A DNA stretch of 64,000 nt from Rhodopirellula europaea 6C (GTDB taxonomy: Bacteria; Planctomycetota; Planctomycetia; Pirellulales; Pirellulaceae). The position numbers and the translations under genes were made by a program. Under the pieces are notes generated by a model, which saw only the letters and a list, made by a program, of their open reading frames with translations, did not search any database and was not told the DNA's origin. This document shows positions 52,804 to 61,932 of the stretch, piece after piece (position 1 is the first letter of the stretch; every line of letters starts with the position of its first letter). The stretch lies in NCBI RefSeq assembly GCF_000338295.1, contig NZ_ANMO01000269.1:32501-96500 (forward strand), given 5' to 3'.

Positions 52804-55683
52804 TCATTGATAGTCGAACAGGGCCGTTGCGGTCGTGTCAGAATCGCTAACGACACGCGCCCAGCAAGCAGAAAAACCAAGCGGGAACTCGTGTCGGATC
52901 GTGCTGTCCGCGGGAACAATCAGCTTCTTGATCGGAATCCACCGCCCTTCGCCGTCCAAATCAACTTCCAAGGTCATCGCTACCGGATTCGAGTGCGTGT
53001 GCGACAGTGTCACCACTTTCTTGTCGTATCCCCGCATCAGATATGCGTCCGACGGTTTTCCCGCTCGAACGACGGAATCTTTCCAGAGTCCCCCGCGGCC
53101 GACTGGTTTACCAAACTTCCAAAGGTCATCCACTCCACCGAACCAAAGTCCCATTCCTGACGCCGAATCCCGAAACACATGCTCGCTCGCTGCCGCGTCT
53201 TGTTTGACACCAGCCAGCACCAACAATCCGTTCCACGAACAATAGTCCGAGATACGTTTCCCATGGCTCGACACCGGGCGAATCAAATTCCAAGCCGGTG
53301 GGGCACCGTTGATCACCAACGGGACCTCATAAAACGTCCCATGAATATTCGCGATCGTGCGTTCTGATTCGACTTCTCGCAACGCTCGAGGCCAACCCGA
53401 CTCAAAGGGTTTGTCATAGATCGCATCACCCTTGGGCAGTCGATAACGTTTTCCCTGATACCGAATAATGACGGAGGCTTCATCCACCGTGAACTCCGGT
53501 TCCACTTGCAGCTTCTCCGCCAACCCCGAATCAAATTCGTCTGACACAAACTGGAAGTCGCTCTTTGTGAATTCAAATGCCTTTCCATCATCAGTCAGCA
53601 GCCGCAAGTCACGACTGCGTTTAGCCGGGTAGACCAATGCATTGGTGGCTTGTGAATCATCCACGTTCGCCAAGCTAGCGAACAGCTCGTCATGACGCTG
53701 CTGATTTGGATAAGCGGATGTTTGATGCAAGAACGCAGTCGCCACGCAATCGTGATCCGTTTTGAACCGCACCCAAACGGCGTCCATCTCTTCGGGAAGC
53801 ATCTCGACAACCGAGTTTTCACCGGCCACCGAAACCTGACGAAAGTCAATCCACTCGTTCGTTCCATTGGGGTCAATTTGCATCGTGACCTGAACGGAAG
53901 CATCCTCAGGCACCGCGATGTTTTTGGATTGCTGCGAAGCCTTCGATTTGTTCAACGTCGCTCCCTCACCACGAATCATCTTCACGGCTGCGTTGCCATC
54001 AACGAACGCGGTGTGCGGCATGCCAAATGATCCAGGCGTGTGCTCGGTTTCATTAGCGGGAATCGAAATTTTCCCTGCCGGGAAGGAACGCATGTAAACC
54101 CGATCGTGGTGTCCATTGCCCCACCGAACTTCCATCTGAGTCAACTGCCAGTCCGGCGACATGGGCGGGTCACCTCGATGATCCACGGCCAAGTAAACCG
54201 TGACAGGCTGATCGACTTGGAAGGCATAGCCCGGTGCCGGCCGAGTCCAGTTGCCACGTCGTACCGTCACGGTCGGAAGCGCACTCAACTCCTCCGGCAT
54301 CGATGTGATTTCTTGTTGGTCAGTCGCTCGCAGTGTGACCACTGGCTTCGATTTCAACCGGCCAACGGCCAAGTACAAGGTTCGCGATTGGAAACCATCG
54401 ACGAGAAACGGATCGGACCATTCGTTGGCCTTCACTTCATCATCAATCCACGGCCCACCATAAGCGGATGCCGGTCCCCAAGTCTTCAAATCTTGGTAGT
54501 CACCAAACCACAGATTGCTCTGCGGTTGGCCCGCCAAAGGATTGCCTTGAACACTGGTCTCATCCGTTGCCAGCACCAACTGATCGTTCCAAGCACAGAA
54601 GTCCGGAACGTAGCGGAGGTGACTGCCAATTGGCCGAATTCCCTTGGACTGCTTCACCGAAAACGTCTTGGGAAAATCAAAGAACATGCCATGCATGTCC
54701 ATCATCCATCGTCCGTCCGTGAACTCACGAATTCGCGGCCATTCGGTGTACCAACCGTGACTGGCGTCGTTGCAATAAGCTGCCTTGGGGAGCAAATACG
54801 TGTGCCACTTGCCGTCTTCCAACACCTTCAGCCGAACGGTTCGCCGATCCCATCCCATCGTCCAAATCGGATCGTCCCCATCGCTGCCTCCGGTGATCCC
54901 ATTGGGGCCGGTGACTTCCGTGTACTGCCGACGCTCGACGATCTTCCAAGTCTCACCATCCCACTCCGCCAGCACGCCGCGTTCTTCCTCCGTCTTGGCT
55001 TCGCCACCCACCAAGACATCCTTGTAACTTCCCACATGCAATTCCCCGTTGTTGGAAATCACCAAACGTCCTTGCGAAGTGTAGCCACCCTTCCCATGCC
55101 ACCCCGGAACGGGCTTCTTGAACAATCGATTGACCTCCAAGGAGTGCACGTTGGCTTCCCAAATCGCGCCTTCCATGTCGATGTAGTGCACCATGTTCTC
55201 CGGGTCATTCAGATGCCGCGTGATCGCCGTCACTCGCATCGGCATTTCAGTGGGCGAGATCGTCCGCACGTTACCTTTGGCATCGATCAGATGATGGCCA
55301 ATCAGCAACTGCTGTGACTCTTCATGGATCATCCGTCCCGCAGGTGTCCCGCCGACGCTTTCGGGATGCACATTCAAAGGCTTCGTCAAATCGGGATCAA
55401 TGGAGAACAGCTTGTGTTCGCTTCCGCGTGGCATGTGTGGTGCATAGTTGACCATCCATAACTTGCCAGCCCACGGCACGATCGCCCCGATCCCACATTC
55501 GTTGTGGCCCGTTTTCAAATGAGCCCCGTTCTGGCTGTAAATGCCATACGTCGTCAGGTGCGGGTAAACCCCGCTGATGAACAGATCGGTCCGCGCAGGT
55601 GGTTGCTGACCACAGACCCAACAGGCATTCGATACCATCATCAGAAGCAAAAAGCACGGGATGAGACGCCGCAAGGTTTCCAT
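52804..55683 (-). CDS. Large secreted protein with an internal duplication
   Basis: The 959-residue protein has a signal peptide (METLRRLIPCFLLLMM...WVCGQ) and no domain I can name. It contains a duplicated stretch: about residues 280-436 and 735-891 share the order LPK-x-A, GWPR, (M/I)HGxF, IRPIxSH, DxCxWN, LVLA, LWFG, DL, GG-W, SD. The pattern suggests two propeller-like or beta-rich halves. I started at ATG 55683, since the frame to 55824 runs into the next promoter region. It is divergent from the ECF sigma gene. Homologues exist in planctomycetes as uncharacterised proteins, to my recollection. Confidence 0.8.
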   Translation of the reverse strand: METLRRLIPCFLLLMMVSNACWVCGQQPPARTDLFISGVYPHLTTYGIYSQNGAHLKTGHNECGIGAIVPWAGKLWMVNYAPHMPRGSEHKLFSIDPDLTKPLNVHPESVGGTPAGRMIHEESQQLLIGHHLIDAKGNVRTISPTEMPMRVTAITRHLNDPENMVHYIDMEGAIWEANVHSLEVNRLFKKPVPGWHGKGGYTSQGRLVISNNGELHVGSYKDVLVGGEAKTEEERGVLAEWDGETWKIVERRQYTEVTGPNGITGGSDGDDPIWTMGWDRRTVRLKVLEDGKWHTYLLPKAAYCNDASHGWYTEWPRIREFTDGRWMMDMHGMFFDFPKTFSVKQSKGIRPIGSHLRYVPDFCAWNDQLVLATDETSVQGNPLAGQPQSNLWFGDYQDLKTWGPASAYGGPWIDDEVKANEWSDPFLVDGFQSRTLYLAVGRLKSKPVVTLRATDQQEITSMPEELSALPTVTVRRGNWTRPAPGYAFQVDQPVTVYLAVDHRGDPPMSPDWQLTQMEVRWGNGHHDRVYMRSFPAGKISIPANETEHTPGSFGMPHTAFVDGNAAVKMIRGEGATLNKSKASQQSKNIAVPEDASVQVTMQIDPNGTNEWIDFRQVSVAGENSVVEMLPEEMDAVWVRFKTDHDCVATAFLHQTSAYPNQQRHDELFASLANVDDSQATNALVYPAKRSRDLRLLTDDGKAFEFTKSDFQFVSDEFDSGLAEKLQVEPEFTVDEASVIIRYQGKRYRLPKGDAIYDKPFESGWPRALREVESERTIANIHGTFYEVPLVINGAPPAWNLIRPVSSHGKRISDYCSWNGLLVLAGVKQDAAASEHVFRDSASGMGLWFGGVDDLWKFGKPVGRGGLWKDSVVRAGKPSDAYLMRGYDKKVVTLSHTHSNPVAMTLEVDLDGEGRWIPIKKLIVPADSTIRHEFPLGFSACWARVVSDSDTTATALFDYQ

Positions 55684-55838
55684 GATCAAGCTCAACAAGG
55701 TTCGGTGGGAGGACGGCTCGAAGATAACCGCACTGCCCTGAAATAGCGGCAAACGAATCAATTGGACATAAATTTTGAGCGACTTTGAATTTCCCCCCAT
55801 GTTTTTGTCCAAATGGACCGTCAACAGGCTGTCTTCCT

Positions 55839-56450
55839 ATGCATAACGAGAAACTGCCCGCACCGCGATTGACCAACGGCATGAATTCACATCACGAAAC
55901 GCGCGACTCCGATCCTGCGATCACCGGCCCCGTTGATCGCACCGAAGAATTCGTTCGCCTGCTTGGGCACACCCGTCGGCATCGTTTTGCTTACCTGATG
56001 AGCTTGATGAATGACCGAAATGACGTCGAAGAAGTCCTGCAAGAAACCGATTTGGTACTGTGGCGAAAGTTTGATGACTTCGAACTGGGAACCAACTTCA
56101 CGGCTTGGTCGTGCCGCGTTGCATTCAATCAGATGAGAGCGTGGCGGCAGAAACAGCACCGAAGTCGATTGCAGTTTTCAAATGAATTTCTTGATGCCGT
56201 TGCAACCCAACTGGACACACAAACAGAACGATACGACCAACGCTTGGAAACGCTGCGCGCCTGCGTCCGTTCCTTGCCCGATCGTCACCAGCAACTGATT
56301 CAGCAGCGGTACACCGACGGCGACAAAATCGAATCGATCGCCGCTCGAACCGGTCGATCCCTCGACGCGATCTATCGCATGCTCAGCCGCATTCGTGATT
56401 CACTGCGAGATTGCGTGTCTCGCAAAATGGAGGCAGGCCTGACGTCATGA
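55839..56450 (+). CDS. ECF-type RNA polymerase sigma factor
   Basis: The 203-residue protein has sigma region 2 (RRHRFAYLMSLMNDRNDVEEVLQETDLVLWRKFDDFE) and region 4 (LPDRHQQLIQQRYTDGDKIESIAARTGRSLDAIYRMLSRIR). The lack of region 3 marks it as ECF type, close to the Rhodopirellula/Verrucomicrobium family. ATG 55839 is my choice; ATG 55881 and TTG 55785 are also possible. Its TGA overlaps the ATG of the FecR-type gene (ATGA), so the pair is likely to be a sigma/anti-sigma unit. Confidence 0.88.
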   Translation: MHNEKLPAPRLTNGMNSHHETRDSDPAITGPVDRTEEFVRLLGHTRRHRFAYLMSLMNDRNDVEEVLQETDLVLWRKFDDFELGTNFTAWSCRVAFNQMRAWRQKQHRSRLQFSNEFLDAVATQLDTQTERYDQRLETLRACVRSLPDRHQQLIQQRYTDGDKIESIAARTGRSLDAIYRMLSRIRDSLRDCVSRKMEAGLTS

Positions 56451-57823
56451 ACGACTCCAACCAAAATCGATTCCTGAAATTGCGAGACGTGGCTCTCGAC
56501 GGTCGCGCCACCCAAGAAGAAATTCGCGAACTTGAATCCATCGCGAAGGCGTCCCCCGAACGACTCCGCGAATTTGCTGAGGCGGCTGCGATCCATGGCG
56601 AACTGTGTTTGCTGGGCATCGAGGCTCGCGAACAACAACGAACCGCGAATCCAGTGACTCGCGAAACAAAGGGTTCCCGAACCTGGCGAAGCATCACCTG
56701 GGCGATGGCTTTGGCGTCTTCCGTTCTGGTGGCGACCGCCCTTTGGAACCGCAACGCCAACCCAGCAGATCCCAACGAAACCTTTGCGGTGCTGGAAACA
56801 ACTGTCGAATGTTTGTGGCAGACGTCGACCGTGCCGCTCGCGGAAGGACAACGACTCGGCGTCGGACACTTGCGATTGGCCAGCGGATTTGCGTCGCTGC
56901 GTTTTGACAACGAAACCCAATTGGACCTGGAAGGCCCCGCCGACCTGCAAATCCTCGATCCAATGCACTGCCGTCTCGCCAGTGGAACCGCAGTCGTCAC
57001 CGTCCGCGATGGCTTGCGAGGATTCGTGGTCGACACTCCCACTGGCCGCCTGACCGATCAAGGAACCAGCTTCGGCGTGTCGGTCAAATCCGATGGAGCC
57101 TCCGTGGTCGAGGTGTTCGATGGACGCGTCGATCTCGAAGTTCGGGAAACAGGCGAAACGCGAAGCCTGACCCAACAAACATCGGCGTGGTTGTTGTCCC
57201 AGCAAATCTTGTCACCCAATGAATACCGTCTGCCTTCAACAAACGACGCTCGCCGGCTGACACAAATCTTCACCTCTCAAGGCGACGGCGGGGACGTCTG
57301 GATTCAACGCGACCCAGAAAACCGAAAGGGCCCCGAAGATCTGTTGCTCGTCAAAAAGTCCGATGAACTGATTGAATTCGATCGCCAGATCCTCCTGCGG
57401 TTTGACTTCCGCGGCCTGGCTGACCAGCCGATCGAGCGAGCCGCTTTGCAGCTAACCGCGGTTCCTTCGGGAATCGGATTCGCATCGCGAACTCCCGACT
57501 CAACGTTCTCGGTCTACGGACGCTCCCTCCCGAACGAAGCAACACCGCTCTCACCCGACACCGTTCGCTGGTTGGATCTGGAAACCGAAACCAGTGGCTG
57601 GTCTTTGGTGGATCGTTTTGTGATTCCCAAAGGCAGCCAATCGGAATCTCACACCATCGAGTCCGCGTCGCTCAACGATCTTGTGAACCAACACCGCAGC
57701 GACATCATTGAACTCGTGATCGTCCGCGACACACCGGAGACAATGGGCGGGGGATTGGTTCACGCCTTCGCCAGTTCGCGACATGAATCCATCCCCGGTC
57801 CCACCCTGCGAGTCTGGCAGTAA
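56447..57823 (+). CDS. FecR-like protein with a C-terminal DNRLRE-like domain
   Basis: The 458-residue protein has a cytosolic N-terminus (about 1-80, with LRDVALDGRATQEEIRELES, an anti-sigma-like helix set). One membrane helix lies at about 86-102, then a FecR domain (about 125-245) with the LEGPADLQI and VVDTPTGRLTDQGTSFGV signatures. The final part (about 270-458) looks like the DNRLRE/CBM96 type beta-sandwich (DVWIQRDPENR, LLRFDFRGL, RAALQLTAV). It probably senses something outside and controls the sigma factor to which it is translationally coupled. A LamG-type domain is the more usual tail in planctomycete FecR proteins. Confidence 0.85.
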   Translation: MNDSNQNRFLKLRDVALDGRATQEEIRELESIAKASPERLREFAEAAAIHGELCLLGIEAREQQRTANPVTRETKGSRTWRSITWAMALASSVLVATALWNRNANPADPNETFAVLETTVECLWQTSTVPLAEGQRLGVGHLRLASGFASLRFDNETQLDLEGPADLQILDPMHCRLASGTAVVTVRDGLRGFVVDTPTGRLTDQGTSFGVSVKSDGASVVEVFDGRVDLEVRETGETRSLTQQTSAWLLSQQILSPNEYRLPSTNDARRLTQIFTSQGDGGDVWIQRDPENRKGPEDLLLVKKSDELIEFDRQILLRFDFRGLADQPIERAALQLTAVPSGIGFASRTPDSTFSVYGRSLPNEATPLSPDTVRWLDLETETSGWSLVDRFVIPKGSQSESHTIESASLNDLVNQHRSDIIELVIVRDTPETMGGGLVHAFASSRHESIPGPTLRVWQ

Positions 57824-57841
57824 GAGCCTCGTCGCAAAATA

Positions 57842-58819
57842 TTAGTGCACGTGCTGCCTCAGAAAACGCCGCATGTGATTCGCGATCACGTCACCGTCTT
57901 CTTCCAGTGCGAAGTGACCGGTATCAAGCAAGTGCAGCTCCGCATTCTTCAGATCGCGTTGATAGGGGTATGCACCTTCGGCAGGAAAGATCGCGTCGTT
58001 CTTCCCCCATACGATCAACGTCGGCGGTTGATGCTTGCGCAGGTAAGCTTGCCACTGAGGATACAACGGTGGATTGCTGCCATAGCTGTGGAACATTTCC
58101 AGTTGTATCTCATCGTTCCCAGGACGATCGAGCAATGGTTGAACATGTCCCCAGTTGTCAGGGCTGATCGTCGCGACGTTGCGGACGCCATTGGTGAATT
58201 GCCACTTGGTCGCATCAAGCGTCAACATTGAACGAAGTGACTCCCGATTTTCTGATGATCGTTCTTTCCACAACGCTTTCACGGGAATCCAAAACGGGTT
58301 GTCGATGCCTTCTTCATAGGCGTTTCCATTCTGAACGATCAGCGTTTGAACTCGTTCTGGATGTGCCGTCGCTAGTCGGAATCCGACCGGGGCACCGTAG
58401 TCCATCACGTACAACGAGTATCGATCCAGCTTCAGTCGTTCGGTGAAAACTTGAATCACGCGAGCCACGTTGTCGAACGTGTACTCAAACTCGTCGACCG
58501 GCGGAGCCGAACTGTATCCGAACCCGGGATAGTCCGGTGCGACCACGTGATAACGATCCGCCAAAGCTGGAATCAAGTTTCGAAACATGTGAGACGAGGT
58601 CGGAAACCCATGCAACAGCAACACGGTGGGTGCATCTTTCGGCCCCGCTTCTCGGTAAAAGATCTCCAAATCGTCGATCCGCATCGTGCGATGCATGACC
58701 TGTGAATCCGCCACGACGTGCGAGTGGTCTTCTGCGGTTGTGGTCGTAGCGATCGAGCCGGAAAAAGCCACGACGATGGCTATTCCGATGACCGCATGGG
58801 TGAGTGATTGAATTTTCAT
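57842..58819 (-). CDS. Secreted haloalkane dehalogenase/epoxide hydrolase-like alpha/beta hydrolase
   Basis: The 325-residue protein has a signal peptide (to about residue 29). [13 protein letters not shown] supplies the oxyanion hole. The nucleophile is Asp 140 in VMDYGAPVG, not Ser, which places the enzyme with haloalkane dehalogenases and epoxide hydrolases. The remaining triad residues are Asp 275 in WGKNDAIFP and His 302 in [10 protein letters not shown]. Real activity cannot be told; a halide-binding Trp next to the nucleophile is not present (Tyr stands there), which favours an epoxide-hydrolase-like reaction. It is the third gene of the operon that starts at 60048. Confidence 0.85.
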   Translation of the reverse strand: MKIQSLTHAVIGIAIVVAFSGSIATTTTAEDHSHVVADSQVMHRTMRIDDLEIFYREAGPKDAPTVLLLHGFPTSSHMFRNLIPALADRYHVVAPDYPGFGYSSAPPVDEFEYTFDNVARVIQVFTERLKLDRYSLYVMDYGAPVGFRLATAHPERVQTLIVQNGNAYEEGIDNPFWIPVKALWKERSSENRESLRSMLTLDATKWQFTNGVRNVATISPDNWGHVQPLLDRPGNDEIQLEMFHSYGSNPPLYPQWQAYLRKHQPPTLIVWGKNDAIFPAEGAYPYQRDLKNAELHLLDTGHFALEEDGDVIANHMRRFLRQHVH

Positions 58820-58934
58820 GATTCGATATTTCGAGTTGATTGGATGAGTGGTCGGATGGATGTTCAATCGTCTGTTCGTTCGCCAAATGCCCTCGCGGAA
58901 ACGGTGTTCACGCGAGGGCAAGTGATTGGCGGCT

Positions 58935-59405
58935 TCACTTCACGAGGTCTTCCAACCCCGGATCGTCCGATGGTCGGACGCCCAAGGGCCAATGAAACTT
59001 TCGCTCAGAGACATCGATCGCATGGTCGTTGATGCTGGCTTCACGACGCCTCATCAAACCATCGGGATCAAATTCCCAGTTCTCATTTCCATAGGCACGA
59101 AACCAACTTCCGGCGTCGGTTTGGTACTCGTACTGGAATCGAACGGCGATTCGATTTTCAGAGAACGCCCACAATTGCTTTGCGAGTCGATACTCCTTTT
59201 CCAATGTCCACTTTCCAGACAAAAAGTGAACGATTTGATCGCGCCCCCGCAGGAACACATCCCGGTTCCGCCATTCGCTGTCGATGGAATACGCCAGCGA
59301 AACTCGCTGCGGATCCCGCGAGTTCCATGCGTCTTCCGCCGCACGCACTTTTTGCATGGCGGACTCACGCGTGAAGGGCGGCCGGATGTCAGTTGGGCTT
59401 GCCAT
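58935..59405 (-). CDS. DUF1348 (NTF2-like) protein
   Basis: The 156-residue protein matches DUF1348: [61 protein letters not shown], and [13 protein letters not shown] are the conserved blocks. The fold is NTF2-like, with a hydrophobic cavity that could hold a small molecule. No enzymatic role is assigned. The gene lies 49 bases after the carboxymuconolactone decarboxylase-type gene and 115 before the hydrolase gene, on the same strand; all three are likely to be one operon. Confidence 0.88.
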   Translation of the reverse strand: MASPTDIRPPFTRESAMQKVRAAEDAWNSRDPQRVSLAYSIDSEWRNRDVFLRGRDQIVHFLSGKWTLEKEYRLAKQLWAFSENRIAVRFQYEYQTDAGSWFRAYGNENWEFDPDGLMRRREASINDHAIDVSERKFHWPLGVRPSDDPGLEDLVK

Positions 59406-59454
59406 GTTGGTTCTCCATTGTGTCTAGCGCAACGCTTGGTTATCCCGCTTCGCG

Positions 59455-60048
59455 TTAGGCGACGCTGCAAGCTTCACTGTGGCAACCGCACGACTCCGTT
59501 GCCGAATCATCCGACAACTTTTCAGCCGCCGGAAAATCCACTTCGGTTTGAGCGACATGGTTGAGGTAGTTGGTCAAGATGTTCAGAGAAACGTTGGCAA
59601 CCGTTTCAGCGATCTCCGCATCCGTCACCCCCGCTTCGCGAGCGGTCGTGACATCGGTGTCGGACACCAACCCGCGTTTCGCGACAACATGATTTGCAAA
59701 CGTCAGAATGGCTCCGGCCTTGGCGTCATCCGCTTTGCCTCGACGAGCGTCGAGAATCTCAGACGCGGTCAGGCCCGACATTTTGCCGAGCGCGGTGTGA
59801 GCGCTGAGGCAGTAGTCACACGAGTTTGCTTGGCCAACCGCCAAGGCAATTCGCTCGCGTTCTTTGGCGGTCAGTTCACCGCCCGCGAGAGCTCCACTGA
59901 ACTTCAAATACGCATCCAAGACAGCGGCTGAATTGGCCATCACACGCATCAGGTTCGGCGTCATCCCAAGCTTGGATTGGACAGCGTCGAGCAACTCTTT
60001 GGCTTTGCCGGTCGCGTCAGCGGGGTTCACAGTTTCGATTCGGGACAT
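59455..60048 (-). CDS. Carboxymuconolactone decarboxylase (AhpD-like) family protein with Cys-rich tail
   Basis: The 197-residue protein has the CMD/AhpD core with the redox pair Cys 77 and Cys 80 in ANSCDYCLSAH and the nearby His 84, as in alkylhydroperoxidases. Residues 1-60 form the usual helical lead, and NILTNYLNHVAQTEVDFP a family-like end. An additional tail carries CGCHSEAC (Cys 187, Cys 189, His 190, Cys 194), which might bind a metal or provide more thiols. It is the first gene of a three-gene operon. Peroxide-type redox chemistry is a family-based guess. ATG 60048 has GGAG at a ribosome-binding distance. Confidence 0.88.
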   Translation of the reverse strand: MSRIETVNPADATGKAKELLDAVQSKLGMTPNLMRVMANSAAVLDAYLKFSGALAGGELTAKERERIALAVGQANSCDYCLSAHTALGKMSGLTASEILDARRGKADDAKAGAILTFANHVVAKRGLVSDTDVTTAREAGVTDAEIAETVANVSLNILTNYLNHVAQTEVDFPAAEKLSDDSATESCGCHSEACSVA

Positions 60049-60119
60049 GGTTGGACTCCATTAGGATCCGAGTGGTTTGGAAAGCACCGACAACAATCGT
60101 CGGTTTCGATCCTCCCTTA

Positions 60120-60135
60120 GGCACGAACCGTGCCA
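60120..60135 (-). promoter_or_regulatory. Sigma-54-type (-24/-12) promoter for the CMD operon
   Basis: Read on the minus strand, TGGCACGGTTCGTGCC has the GG and GC dinucleotides exactly ten bases apart (GG at 60134-60133, GC at 60122-60121). It agrees with TGGCACGNNNNTTGCW except for two positions near the -12. It lies about 75 bases before the ATG at 60048. The same bases form a palindrome (GGCACG/CGTGCC), so an operator role is an alternative. The divergent sigma-54 activator gene supports the promoter reading. Confidence 0.65.
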
Positions 60136-60205
60136 ACCGAACCAAACAAAACCTAAGTCACTTACATTAAACAACTTACAAGCCACACGCCAAAAAAAAC
60201 CGCGT

Positions 60206-60258
60206 CACGAAATCTCGTGGATCCACGAATTTCCGTTGCGAGACCACGAATTTTCGTG
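60206..60258. promoter_or_regulatory. Three palindromic 14-bp enhancer-type boxes
   Basis: Box 1 at 60206-60219 is CACGAAATCTCGTG, box 2 at 60224-60237 is CACGAATTTCCGTT and box 3 at 60245-60258 is CACGAATTTTCGTG. Boxes 1 and 3 are inverted repeats; box 2 differs from box 3 at two positions. Starts are 18 and 21 bases apart, about two helical turns. They lie 70-125 bases upstream of the -24/-12 promoter and end 13 bases before the activator gene's ATG, so they suit a sigma-54 activator that also regulates its own gene. Confidence 0.75.
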
Positions 60259-60271
60259 CATTCTGAGTCCC

Positions 60272-61879
60272 ATGATTGAGCAACGAATTCCGCTGATCCG
60301 CGACCACAAAGAACTGTTGTTGGCGATGCCTCAACAGCGAAGCGTCGCCGACGTTTTACGATTGGTCGTCGATCACCTTGCCAGCTCACACGCGGTGGCC
60401 TTGGCCCGCATTTGGTTGATCCAACCGGGCGAAGGTTGTCCCACGTGCCCGATGCGATCGGAGTGCCCCGACCAAACCGAATGCCTTCACTTGGTGGCCA
60501 GTGCGGGAACGTCGGTCGTGGATCCCAACACGGACCTCAGCCGCATCGATGGTTCCTTTCGTCGGTTCCCACTGGGCGTGCGGAAAGTCGGACGCATCGC
60601 CGCTACCGGGACTCCGCTGGAAGTTCCCAACATCGATGGCGATCCCGATTGGTTGGTGCATCGCGATTGGGCCCTGCAAGAAAGCATCCTTGGTTTTGGA
60701 GGCCAACCGCTGGTTCACCGCGGCGAGGTACTGGGTGTACTCAGCGTCTTCGCTCGCACCACGATCGGTGATGCCTGCTTCGATTGGTTGCGAATGATTG
60801 CGGATCACGTTGCCTCGGCCATCGCCAACGCGCGGGCCTGGGAAGAAATCGAAACCCTTCGTGGACGCTTGGAACTTGAAAACGATTACTTGCAAGAAGA
60901 GCTACGTGGGGAAGCATTCGGTGAGATGATCGGGCAGAGCGATGCGTTGCAAACCGTCACGCAACAAATTCGTTTGGTCGCACCCACCGACTCGACCGTG
61001 TTGGTGATGGGCGAAAGTGGCACTGGCAAGGAACTGGTCGCGCGTGAGATCCATGCTCGCTCCTCTCGTCGCGAACACCCGCTGATCAAAGTCAACTGCG
61101 CAGCCATCCCGCGTGAGCTTTACGAAAGCGAGTTCTTTGGACACACCAAGGGCAGCTTCACCGGTGCGTTGCGAGACCGCATCGGTCGCTTTGAACTGGC
61201 CGATGGCGGCACCTTGTTTCTCGATGAGATTGGCGAGATCCCCCTGGACCTGCAAAGCAAACTGCTGCGAGTTCTGCAGGAAGGCGAGCTGGAACGCGTC
61301 GGCGAAGAACGGACTCGCGAAGTGGACGTTCGAATCATCGCCGCCACCAATCGGGATCTAAAGGCTGAAGCAGAAGCCGGCAAATTCCGACTGGATCTTT
61401 ACTACCGACTCAGTGTGTTCCCAATCGATTTGCCACCGCTCCGCAATCGAAAAGGCGATCTCCCACTGCTGGCCGATCATCTCCTCACGATTCTTTCCCG
61501 ACGACTTGGCAAGCCGACACCGAGACTCACACGAGCCAACGCCAATGAACTTCAGCGTTATGACTGGCCCGGCAACATTCGCGAATTGCAACACGTGCTC
61601 GAGCGTGCGTTGATCACGTCCCCGCCCGGAAAACTCAAACTAAATCTCGCGTCGCAACCCGACATCGAATCAAAAAAGACTACTCTTGTTCAGTCGAATG
61701 AAACTGACGAGATCATGACCGCCGCCGAGCTCCGCTTGTTCGAGGCCAACAACATCCGCAAAGCACTGCAAACGTGTGGCGGCAAAGTGTATGGCGACAC
61801 GGGTGCCGCCGCTCTTCTCGGCATGAAGCCGACCACCCTTGCATCACGAATCAAATCGCTCGGCATCGCATCTTCGTAA
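60272..61879 (+). CDS. Sigma-54-dependent regulator with a four-Cys GAF domain
   Basis: The 535-residue regulator has an N-terminal GAF domain (about 25-190) with Cys 56, 59, 65 and 71 in [18 protein letters not shown], a linker helix, then a complete sigma-54 AAA+ domain. That domain has Walker A GESGTGKE at about 247, the sigma-54-contacting loop GSFTGA at about 294 and Walker [12 protein letters not shown] at about 312. A Fis-type helix-turn-helix ends it (about 485-535). The second loop residue is Ser instead of the usual Ala in GAFTGA. I chose ATG 60272; the frame is open to 60077, but that part holds the control boxes. The GAF cysteines may bind a metal cluster or sense oxidation. Confidence 0.9.
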   Translation: MIEQRIPLIRDHKELLLAMPQQRSVADVLRLVVDHLASSHAVALARIWLIQPGEGCPTCPMRSECPDQTECLHLVASAGTSVVDPNTDLSRIDGSFRRFPLGVRKVGRIAATGTPLEVPNIDGDPDWLVHRDWALQESILGFGGQPLVHRGEVLGVLSVFARTTIGDACFDWLRMIADHVASAIANARAWEEIETLRGRLELENDYLQEELRGEAFGEMIGQSDALQTVTQQIRLVAPTDSTVLVMGESGTGKELVAREIHARSSRREHPLIKVNCAAIPRELYESEFFGHTKGSFTGALRDRIGRFELADGGTLFLDEIGEIPLDLQSKLLRVLQEGELERVGEERTREVDVRIIAATNRDLKAEAEAGKFRLDLYYRLSVFPIDLPPLRNRKGDLPLLADHLLTILSRRLGKPTPRLTRANANELQRYDWPGNIRELQHVLERALITSPPGKLKLNLASQPDIESKKTTLVQSNETDEIMTAAELRLFEANNIRKALQTCGGKVYGDTGAAALLGMKPTTLASRIKSLGIASS

Positions 61880-61932
61880 AACACATTGAACGTTCTCGTG
61901 TTCGGGCGATTGCGGGCCGTCGCTCAATTTCG

